Below, in pieces: positions 1 to 5,569 of a stretch of 7,856 nucleotides of DNA (its first letter is position 1; each line of letters starts with the position of its first letter). The notes below the pieces were generated by a model. That model was not told the origin of the DNA, made no database searches, and saw nothing but the letters and a program-made list of their open reading frames with translations. Source of the stretch: Chloroflexota bacterium (lineage in GTDB: Bacteria; Chloroflexota; Limnocylindria; P2-11E); NCBI GenBank assembly GCA_005881085.1, contig VBGU01000233.1, forward strand, positions 1 to 7,856, in the 5' to 3' direction. Both the position numbers and the translations under genes were made by a program.

Positions 1-790
1 CGGCGTCGCGCCACGCGGAGTCGGGCCAGAACGGGATGCCGCGACGGAGCATCTCGGCGTACCGCGCGCGGTACGTCGGCCGATCGACGGGGAGTCCGCC
101 CACCGGTGGCTCCGAGATCCCGCGCTTGACGACCAGATAGAGATGCATCCCGATCAACCCGAAAATCGCCGCGGGGATCAGGAAGACATGCGTCGCGTAA
201 AAGCGTGTGAGCGTAGCGCCGCCGACGTTGTTCCCGGCGACGATGAGCCGCGTCAACCACTCGCCAACGACGGGAGCGCGCGCGGCCTGCTCGGCCGCGA
301 CGACGACAGCCCAGAACGCGTCCTGGTCCCAGCGCAGGAGCTGTCCGGTGAACGCCATGGCCAGAGTCGCGAGGAGCAGGAGGGAGCCCGTGAGCCAGTT
401 CGCCTCGCGCGGGAACTTGAACGCGCCGAACAGATAGACCTGCGTCATGTGCGCGAGGACGAGGATGACCATCGCGCCCGCGCCGAAGTAGTGCATCCCG
501 CGCACGACCCCGCCGAGCGCCGCGTCGTGGCTAATGAATTGGAGGGAGTCGTAGGCGGAGTTCGGCGCGGGCACGTACGTCATCGCGAGGCCAACGCCCG
601 TCACGACCTGCATCACGAAGATCGCCAGCGTCGCGCTGCCGAGCACGTACCACCACCCGATCGGCCGCTCGAGCTCGCGCGGGACCGGATGGCGCAGGAC
701 CGCCATCACCGAGTCCTCGAGCTCGAAACGCTCACCGATCCAGCTCGCGAGCTGCCCGGGTATTTTTCCGATCTCGCGCAGCGCGCTCAT
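1..790 (-). CDS. qcrB: Cytochrome b (b6-type) of a quinol:cytochrome c reductase, partial at left edge
   Basis: This is the membrane diheme subunit that oxidises quinol in a bc/b6f-type complex. The first 263 residues are visible and the gene continues off the left edge. Translating the complement from ATG at 790 gives four haem-ligand histidines: H100 and H114 in helix B, and H201 and H216 in helix D. The helix D pair has 14 residues between the histidines, the spacing of cytochrome b6 rather than mitochondrial-type cytochrome b (13). Membrane segments lie near residues 46-70, 99-121, 134-152 and 199-221. The chain continues for over 40 residues after helix D, up to PFWPDSAWRDA, so it is probably a fused cytochrome b rather than a short b6 that stops there. 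No cysteine occurs in the visible part, so there is no covalent c_n-type haem attachment. The ATG overlaps the Rieske stop as ATGA. The family call is firm; bc1-like versus b6f-like use is inference. Confidence 0.93.
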   Translation of the reverse strand, partial: MSALREIGKIPGQLASWIGERFELEDSVMAVLRHPVPRELERPIGWWYVLGSATLAIFVMQVVTGVGLAMTYVPAPNSAYDSLQFISHDAALGGVVRGMHYFGAGAMVILVLAHMTQVYLFGAFKFPREANWLTGSLLLLATLAMAFTGQLLRWDQDAFWAVVVAAEQAARAPVVGEWLTRLIVAGNNVGGATLTRFYATHVFLIPAAIFGLIGMHLYLVVKRGISEPPVGGLPVDRPTYRARYAEMLRRGIPFWPDSAWRDA

Positions 791-1287
791 CCTTGTTTCA
801 CGGTCGGAAGCGGCTGCTGGCGCACGAGGAGGCGATCGCCGCTCACCTCCCACTCGCGCTCGAAGAGCGGTCGCGGCGGCGGGCCTCCGGCCACGGTCCC
901 ATCGCTGTAGAACACGCCGCCGTGGCAGGGGCAGAGAAAGAGCTTGGCGCCGGCCTGCCAGTTCACCGGACACCCGAGGTGCGTGCAGTTCACGTTGAAG
1001 ACCTGGAACATCGATGGGCCCGCGGCCGCGCGACGGCGGACCCAGAGCGCGGTGTCCGCCGTCTGACCGGCCCACGCGAGTGGGCTCGGGTCGCGGACCG
1101 AGACAAGCTTCGTCTCGCCGAGCGGAAAGTCGGCGACCGCACCGACTGGCACGAGCTCATCGCTCGGCGCGCTGAAGAGCGGAGCGAGGAGGTAGCCGAG
1201 GATCGGCAGCCCGACGATCCCGCCGATGAAGGCGGTGAGCGCAAGCGTGAGGCGCGAGAGGAACCGTCGGCGCGAGATCTCGTTCAC
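787..1287 (-). CDS. qcrA: Rieske [2Fe-2S] iron-sulfur subunit with Tat signal anchor
   Basis: This is the Rieske subunit, which takes one electron from quinol at the outer (Qo) site and passes it to a c-type haem. I start it at GTG 1287, giving 166 aa, because this GTG overlaps the preceding stop as GTGA and has a GAGGAGG ribosome site 7 nt upstream. An ATG at 1320 would add 11 residues and overlap the previous gene much more. Residues 5-10 (SRRRFL) form a twin-arginine motif followed by a hydrophobic anchor at about 13-38, as expected for Tat export of a folded, membrane-anchored protein. Cluster motifs are CTHLGC (C101, H103, C106) and CPCHGG (C119, C121, H122). By homology the ligands are C101, H103, C119 and H122, and the disulfide is C106-C121. 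The conserved GPPPRPL loop follows at 135-141. The stop overlaps the cytochrome b start. Confidence 0.95.
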   Translation of the reverse strand: MNEISRRRFLSRLTLALTAFIGGIVGLPILGYLLAPLFSAPSDELVPVGAVADFPLGETKLVSVRDPSPLAWAGQTADTALWVRRRAAAGPSMFQVFNVNCTHLGCPVNWQAGAKLFLCPCHGGVFYSDGTVAGGPPPRPLFEREWEVSGDRLLVRQQPLPTVKQG

Positions 1288-1469
1288 GGGGCGGCCTCCT
1301 CGAGCGCCTGCCCTATCCAACCGACCAGCGCCGCCGCAGTGATCAAGATTCCGGCGGCGATGACGATGGGGCTCGTCAACACGCCTACCGCGGCGAGGCC
1401 CACCCCTGTCGCGAGCGTGACCGGCCAGATCGATGGCGCCGGTCCGTGTGTCGGGCGGTGCTCGTTCAC
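1284..1469 (-). CDS. Small two-helix membrane protein between oxidase and bc genes (possible oxidase subunit IV-like)
   Basis: This is a 61-aa protein starting with GTG at 1469, which overlaps the ctaE stop as GTGA. A GGGGAC purine stretch (1476-1481) lies 6 nt upstream of that start. Its own stop overlaps the Rieske GTG. The N-terminus is short, polar and proline-containing (NEHRPTHGPAPSIWP). Two hydrophobic helices follow, at about residues 16-32 and 34-52, and the tail is WIGQALEEAAP. It contains no cysteine, and its only histidines (H4, H8) are in the polar N-terminus, so it is unlikely to bind a redox cofactor. Its size, its place directly after subunit III and its double translational coupling suggest an accessory or assembly subunit of the oxidase, similar in position to the small subunit IV of other bacterial aa3/caa3 oxidases. 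I do not recognise a named family, and the function is inferred from context. Confidence 0.75.
   Translation of the reverse strand: MNEHRPTHGPAPSIWPVTLATGVGLAAVGVLTSPIVIAAGILITAAALVGWIGQALEEAAP
1295..1301 (-). promoter_or_regulatory. Ribosome binding site deciding the Rieske start
   Basis: On the minus strand GAGGAGG stands 7 nt before GTG 1287. It lies inside the 3' end of the 61-aa membrane protein gene. It is the clearest Shine-Dalgarno sequence in the operon and supports GTG 1287 over the in-frame ATG at 1320. Confidence 0.6.
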
Positions 1470-2014
1470 AAAAGCGTCCCCAGATAGACGACGCTGAAGA
1501 CGACGACCCACACCGCGTCGACGAAGTGCCAGTAGAAGCTCACCGCCTCCCACGCCACCGCGCGCACGGCCCGGGGGCGGCCGAGATTCGCGGTGAAGAG
1601 CGCCGCGAGCGCCACAAGGCCGGCAAGGACGTGAATGCCATGCAGCCCGGTGAGCGTGAAGAACGTGGTGCCGAAGAGGGCGCTGCCGGGGCCGATGCCC
1701 TCGCCGAGCAGGCGCGCGTACTCGCTGCCCTGGCCGACCAGGAAGATCGCGCCGAGCGCCATCGTGGCCCCGAGCCACGTGCCGCTCCGCGCGCGAGCCG
1801 CGAGGGCCATCGTCCCGCTGCTCGCGAAGAGGGCGATGGAAAAGATCGCGGTGCGGCCAATGTCCAGATTCGCCTTCGCCGTCGCGAGCCCGGCGTCGCG
1901 GTACGCGACGTACGCCAGCACGATCGCGAGAAAGAAGACCGACTCCGACGCGATGAAGATCGCGACACCGAGCAAAGTCCGGTCGACAGTCATCGCGGAA
2001 CGCGCTGCGATCAA
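1466..2014 (-). CDS. ctaE: Cytochrome c oxidase subunit III
   Basis: This is the non-redox core membrane subunit of haem-copper oxidase, which stabilises subunit I and its proton uptake. It has 182 aa from TTG 2014, which overlaps the ctaD stop as TTGA. ATG 1993 would give 175 aa and leave a 17-nt gap. I prefer TTG because every other junction in the operon is a 4-nt overlap, and neither start has a strong ribosome site. Five hydrophobic segments lie at about 16-38, 56-75, 80-95, 112-142 and 157-178. This is the short five-helix bacterial form, lacking the first two helices of the seven-helix type. Family marks are SESVFF with E24, GQGSEY with E98, GLHGIHVLAG at 123-132, and YWHFVDAVWVVVF at 161-173. 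The product should act in the cytoplasmic membrane with CtaC and CtaD. Confidence 0.93.
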   Translation of the reverse strand: MIAARSAMTVDRTLLGVAIFIASESVFFLAIVLAYVAYRDAGLATAKANLDIGRTAIFSIALFASSGTMALAARARSGTWLGATMALGAIFLVGQGSEYARLLGEGIGPGSALFGTTFFTLTGLHGIHVLAGLVALAALFTANLGRPRAVRAVAWEAVSFYWHFVDAVWVVVFSVVYLGTLL

Positions 2015-3636
2015 CTCTTATCTCTCGCTTCGGGGTGCTTGCGGTCCCAGAGCGGGCGCCGGCCGGTGACCGCGGGGATCGTGGCGAAATTCTCCGGAGG
2101 CGGCGGAGAGGTCGTGGACCACTCGAGCGTGAACGCGTCCCACGGATCGTCGCCGGCGATCTCTCCGGAACGGAGGCTGCGAACGAGATTCACGAAGAAG
2201 ACGACCATCGCGATCGCCAGGATCGCCGCACCGATCGTCGAGATGAGGTTGAGCGGACCCCAGCCGGTGCTCGCGGCATACGTGAACACGCGCCGCGGCA
2301 TCCCGACCGCGCCGAGCCAGTGCTGCGGCAGGAACGTCAGGTTGAAGCCCGCGAACGTCAACCAGAAATGCCATCGGCCCAGTCGCTCACTCAAGAGGCG
2401 CCCGGTCATCTTGGGGAACCAGTAGTACGCGCCCGCGAAGATGCCGAGCATCGTGCCTCCGAACAGGACGTAATGGAGATGCGCCACGACGTAGTAGCTA
2501 TCGGTGACGGCGAGGTCGATCGGCACGACCGCGAGCGAGACACCCGACAGCCCGCCGATCACGAACATCGCGATGAAGCCGACCGCAAACAGCATCGCGG
2601 TCGTCATGCGAAGGCGACCGCCGATCATTGTCGCTATCCAGTTGAAGATCTTCACACCCGTCGGTATCGCGATGAGCATGCTCGTCGCTGAGAAGATCGC
2701 GTTCTCGGTGTCGCCGAGTCCCACCGCGAACATGTGGTGCGCCCACACACCGAACGAGAGGAACGCGATCGCGACGCTCGATCCAGCGACGAACCCGTAC
2801 CCGAAGATGGGCTTTCGGCTGAAGACCGGAATGACCTCGGAGATCATCCCCATCGCTGGCAGCACCATGATGTAGACCTCGGGGTGTCCGAAGAACCAGA
2901 ACAGGTGTTGCCAGAGGACCGCCTGACCACCGCCGGCCGGATCGAAGAAGTGGCCGCTGAGCTGCCGGTCGACGAGGAGCATGACCAACGCCGCGGTGAG
3001 CGCGGGATACGCGCCGAGGATGAGGACGCTCGTGACCAGGGTCATCCAGACGAAGAGCGGAACGCGCGAGATCGCCATGCCCGGGCAGCGCATAAGCAGG
3101 ATCGTCACGCTCAGGTTGATCGCGCCGATGATCGTGCCGGCGCCGTTCACCGCGAGACCGAGGATGTAGTAGTCCACGCCCGTCCCCGGCGCGAAGGCCC
3201 GCTCCGAGAGCGGCGCATACGAGAACCACCCGGTGTCGGGCGCGCCGCCGGCGAGGAAGCTGAAGTACAGGACGACGCCGCCGACGAGGGACAACCAGAA
3301 CGAGAGCGCGTTCAGCCGCGGGAACGCGACGTCGGGCGCTCCGATCATCAGCGGGACCATGTAGTTGGCGAAGCCCACGAGGAGCGGGACGACCGCGAGC
3401 AGGATCATCGTGACGCCATGCACGGTGAACGCCTGATTGAAGGTCTCGGGGTCGACGAGACCCGCCTCGGGTGTGGCGAGTTGCGCCCGCAGCAGCAATG
3501 CCTCGAGCCCGCCGACCGCGAAGAACGCCACGCCCATCCCGATGTAGAGAACACCGATCGCCTTGTGATCGACGGTCCGCAGCCACCCGACGCGCTCGCC
3601 GGCCGGCCGGCGGACCCAAAGGGGAATCGCAGTCAT
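2011..3636 (-). CDS. ctaD: Cytochrome c oxidase subunit I (A1-type haem-copper oxidase)
   Basis: This is the catalytic subunit, which reduces O2 to water at a haem a3-CuB centre and pumps protons. It has 541 aa from ATG 3636, which overlaps the ctaC stop as ATGA. A longer frame from ATG 3741 would run through the end of ctaC and is rejected. Ligands seen by motif are H73 (TVHGVTM) and H388 for haem a, H386 (AHLHYVLFG) for haem a3, and H251, H300 and H301 for CuB. Y255 in GHPEVY is the residue cross-linked to the CuB histidine in this family. D-channel residues N91, D102 and E253 are present, and K-channel T326 and K329 (PTGVK) are present. Together these mark the A1 subclass. About 12 membrane helices are expected, and the tail after residue 490 is soluble and proline-rich. 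All key residues are intact, so the gene looks functional. Confidence 0.97.
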   Translation of the reverse strand: MTAIPLWVRRPAGERVGWLRTVDHKAIGVLYIGMGVAFFAVGGLEALLLRAQLATPEAGLVDPETFNQAFTVHGVTMILLAVVPLLVGFANYMVPLMIGAPDVAFPRLNALSFWLSLVGGVVLYFSFLAGGAPDTGWFSYAPLSERAFAPGTGVDYYILGLAVNGAGTIIGAINLSVTILLMRCPGMAISRVPLFVWMTLVTSVLILGAYPALTAALVMLLVDRQLSGHFFDPAGGGQAVLWQHLFWFFGHPEVYIMVLPAMGMISEVIPVFSRKPIFGYGFVAGSSVAIAFLSFGVWAHHMFAVGLGDTENAIFSATSMLIAIPTGVKIFNWIATMIGGRLRMTTAMLFAVGFIAMFVIGGLSGVSLAVVPIDLAVTDSYYVVAHLHYVLFGGTMLGIFAGAYYWFPKMTGRLLSERLGRWHFWLTFAGFNLTFLPQHWLGAVGMPRRVFTYAASTGWGPLNLISTIGAAILAIAMVVFFVNLVRSLRSGEIAGDDPWDAFTLEWSTTSPPPPENFATIPAVTGRRPLWDRKHPEARDKS

Positions 3637-4526
3637 TTCAAGGCACCGAGGTATGCGGCGAGGGCGTCGAGGTCCGCGTCCGAGAGTGGCACGCGCGGCA
3701 TGAGCGAGCCCGGCTTGTAGCGCTGCGGGTCGGCGAGCCACGCGCGCATGCGCGCGACGTCATTGGGAAGAACGCCCGCTCCGATCGTCGCGCGAGACGC
3801 GACGTGCGTGAGATCGGGTCCCGCCGTCCCCGCCGCCGCGGTGCCGCGGACGGTGTGGCAGTTGACGCAGATGTTGGAAAGAAAAAAAACGCGCTCGCCG
3901 TCGCCGCCTTGCGTGACGGCGGGCACGGCTTGCGCCGCGAGCCAGCTGTCGAACTCGGCTTGCGATTGCGCGACGACGCGTATGCGCATCCACGCGTGCT
4001 CGACGCCGCAGAACTCCGCGCACTGCCCCTCGTACGAACCAGCACGACGCGCGAGGACACGGAGGTGATTGGTCGTACCCGGCAGCATGTCCATCTTCGG
4101 ACCGAGCTCGGGCACCCAGAAGCTGTGGATCACATCGACCGACGTGAGATCGAGGTCGATCGGCGTGTTCACGGGGACGTGGAGCTCGTTCGCGGTCTTC
4201 GTGCCGCCATATCCGAACTCCCACCACCACTGGTGACCCGTCGCTGCGATGCGCATGGCCGGCGCGACGCCCGCGCCGTTGATCTCGGCCATCGTGCCGA
4301 GAGTCAGGACGAAGACCGCGGCGAGGATGAGAGCCGGCGCCGCGGTCCACGCGATCTCGAGACGTCGGTTGCGCTCGAACGTCGCGGGCTGTCCGGCCAG
4401 GTTGCGGGAGGCGCGGTAGCGCCAGATCGCGTAGACGAGCGCGGCCTCGACCCCGATGAAGATGAGCGACGCGATGACCCCGACGATGAGAGCGAGCGTC
4501 CCGATCGCGTCAGCCGGCGGCCGCAC
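3633..4526 (-). CDS. ctaC: Cytochrome c oxidase subunit II with C-terminal cytochrome c (caa3 type)
   Basis: This is the electron-entry subunit. It has 297 aa from GTG 4526, the only candidate start after the in-frame stop upstream. Two membrane helices (about 10-36 and 58-80) precede the cupredoxin domain, which has the aromatic patch HQWWWEF at 98-104. The CuA ligands are complete: H134, C169, E171, C173, H177 and M180. After a short linker, residues 208-297 form a class I cytochrome c domain with CVNCH at 220-224 and M276 in SLMPRV as the likely distal haem ligand. The fusion defines a caa3-type oxidase, in which the tethered haem c can feed CuA directly. No lipobox cysteine is present at the N-terminus. 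An 8-base T run (3882-3889) encodes VFFL at the start of the cytochrome c domain. This is the first gene of the operon, downstream of an inverted repeat and a candidate promoter. Confidence 0.96.
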   Translation of the reverse strand: MRPPADAIGTLALIVGVIASLIFIGVEAALVYAIWRYRASRNLAGQPATFERNRRLEIAWTAAPALILAAVFVLTLGTMAEINGAGVAPAMRIAATGHQWWWEFGYGGTKTANELHVPVNTPIDLDLTSVDVIHSFWVPELGPKMDMLPGTTNHLRVLARRAGSYEGQCAEFCGVEHAWMRIRVVAQSQAEFDSWLAAQAVPAVTQGGDGERVFFLSNICVNCHTVRGTAAAGTAGPDLTHVASRATIGAGVLPNDVARMRAWLADPQRYKPGSLMPRVPLSDADLDALAAYLGALK

Positions 4527-4532
4527 GGTCGG

Positions 4533-4560
4533 AGGGTAGTTCGGGATTGGGCGGACGCAA
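4533..4560 (-). promoter_or_regulatory. Candidate leaderless promoter of the cta-qcr operon
   Basis: On the minus strand TTGCGT (4560-4555), a 16-nt spacer and TACCCT (4538-4533) resemble -35 and -10 boxes. The -10-like box fits TANNNT, but the -35 match is weak (TTG only). It ends 6 nt before GTG 4526, so transcription would begin at the start codon itself. No Shine-Dalgarno sequence precedes this GTG, which fits leaderless translation. The same TACCCT-N6-GTG layout precedes tatD. Confidence 0.4.
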
Positions 4561-4607
4561 GACGAAGCGCCCGCCCTGGGACCCTACCCCTGAGCGGGCG
4601 CCTCGTC
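4561..4607 (-). other. 14-bp inverted repeat between the DUF4349 gene and ctaC
   Basis: The arms are 4561-4574 (GACGAAGCGCCCGC) and 4594-4607 (GCGGGCGCCTCGTC), separated by a 19-nt loop. The one mismatch, 4566 with 4602, becomes a G-U pair in minus-strand RNA, so a transcript could form a continuous 14-bp GC-rich stem. It begins 18 nt after the DUF4349 stop codon and abuts the candidate -35 of ctaC. No U-run follows on the minus strand, so it is not a classic intrinsic terminator. It could be a terminator of a weaker kind, an attenuator or an operator. Confidence 0.55.
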
Positions 4608-4625
4608 GATGTGCGAGTCGCTTGG

Positions 4626-5516
4626 TTAGACGGTCGGTGCGGTGGGCGCCGTGGGCCGGCGCATCCGTGTCGCGAAGATCAGGATGGCGAAGGCGAGGAG
4701 CGGGAGCCAACCGAAGACGATGAGCCAGATCACGATGTCGGCGAAGACCTGCATCATCGCGCCGAGCGCGGCGAGGGCGCGGCCGACGGTCTTGGCAGGA
4801 TCCCAAGCCTTACTGGTCGTGTCGCCGGGCAAGGCGGTGAGCGTCGAGATGGACATCGAGATCGTCGAGAAGTCGGTGCGCTGCTTGATGCTGTTGATTT
4901 GAGCGGTGAGCTGCTCGATCTGGGTGCGCACGCTCCCGAGCGACGCATCGACCTTAAGGATCTCGTCGATGGTGTTGGCACGGTTGAGTATCGCGATATA
5001 GCGCTGCTCTTCCGCCTGCTTGGCGGTGAGCCTCGCCTGGAGATCCACGAACTGATCGGTGACGTCCTGTGCGGTTACGCCCGAGGTCTGGATCTCACCC
5101 TCGAGGCTCTTCAGCTGCTGCAGCGCGTCGCCGAATCGGCTCGACGGCACGCGAATGGTGAGACTCGCGCTGCGGGTGTCGGCGGTGCCGCTTTGCGACA
5201 GGTTCAGGACATCCCCGCCGAGGCCGCCTGCGATCGCCTGTGCGCGGTCGCTCGTGGCCCACGGGTCCTTCGTGCGCATGTCGATCTTCGCGGTGAGGAT
5301 CAGGTTGCGGTCGCCGCTGACGACGACCGTCGGGATGCCCTTGTCGGGAGCGTTTCCGGAGTTTGCGCTGATACTCGAAAAGGAGTCCGCCGCGGCAGGC
5401 GCCGGAGCGCCGGCCTCCGAGCCGCCGCGGCTCTGCGCGGTCGGAGCACTGGAGGCGCCGGAACAGGCGGTGGCCAAGAGGAGTGGGGCCGCGATAAGAA
5501 GGGCGAGCTTACGCAT
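4626..5516 (-). CDS. DUF4349 lipoprotein with C-terminal membrane helix
   Basis: This is a 296-aa predicted envelope protein of unknown function. ATG 5516 is the start, followed by a short basic and hydrophobic signal peptide ending in LLLATAC. C18 is the likely lipidated cysteine, though alanine at -3 makes the lipobox imperfect. Residues 19-65 are low-complexity Ala/Ser/Gly/Pro, as in an exported linker. The DUF4349 core at about 70-228 includes RNLILTAKIDM, the SLTIRVPSSRFGDAL motif, VTAQDVTDQFVDLQARL, and then a helix rich in E, Q and K (about 155-213) that looks like a coiled coil and ends in DFSTISMSIS. A hydrophobic helix at about 261-283 is followed by the basic RMRR, so the C-terminus is probably cytoplasmic. 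A weak GAAAG lies upstream of the start. It is co-directional with tatD (53-nt gap) and with ctaC (99-nt gap). The family name is fairly sure; no biochemical role is known to me. Confidence 0.85.
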   Translation of the reverse strand: MRKLALLIAAPLLLATACSGASSAPTAQSRGGSEAGAPAPAAADSFSSISANSGNAPDKGIPTVVVSGDRNLILTAKIDMRTKDPWATSDRAQAIAGGLGGDVLNLSQSGTADTRSASLTIRVPSSRFGDALQQLKSLEGEIQTSGVTAQDVTDQFVDLQARLTAKQAEEQRYIAILNRANTIDEILKVDASLGSVRTQIEQLTAQINSIKQRTDFSTISMSISTLTALPGDTTSKAWDPAKTVGRALAALGAMMQVFADIVIWLIVFGWLPLLAFAILIFATRMRRPTAPTAPTV

Positions 5517-5569
5517 CGTCTTTCACCAGCTTTCGGCGGTCTTGTGTGCGTAGACGTAACGCGGGCTAG
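5517..5569. other. Short intergenic gap between tatD and the DUF4349 gene
   Basis: These 53 bp separate two co-directional minus-strand genes. I see no convincing -35/-10 pair, no stem with a U-run and no small ORF. A weak purine stretch (GGTGAAAG) lies a few bases before ATG 5516 and may serve as its ribosome site. The gap alone does not show whether the DUF4349 gene has its own promoter or is read through from tatD. Confidence 0.5.

Noticed and set aside
143..910. 255-codon plus-strand frame opposite cytochrome b and Rieske
   Set aside because: The minus strand encodes an intact cytochrome b with all four haem histidines, and the plus frame has no domain character.
1284..1778. 164-codon minus-strand frame as one gene
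   Set aside because: Only the last 61 codons look like a protein. The earlier part is an Arg-rich out-of-frame reading of ctaE. The GTG at 1469 in the GTGA overlap is the better start.
1433..3720. Long plus-strand open frames opposite ctaE and ctaD (for example 1433-2425, 2035-2691 and 2734-3720)
   Set aside because: They are charged, low-complexity shadow translations of conserved membrane proteins, with no start signals.
3637..3741. 35-residue N-terminal extension of ctaD from ATG 3741
   Set aside because: It lies within the cytochrome c domain coding region of ctaC and is Arg/Pro/Ala-rich. ATG 3636 gives the usual family N-terminus and an ATGA overlap.
4561..4607. Classic rho-independent terminator
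   Set aside because: The stem is strong, but the sequence after it on the minus strand (TTGCGTCCGCC) has no U-run, so I list it only as an inverted repeat.
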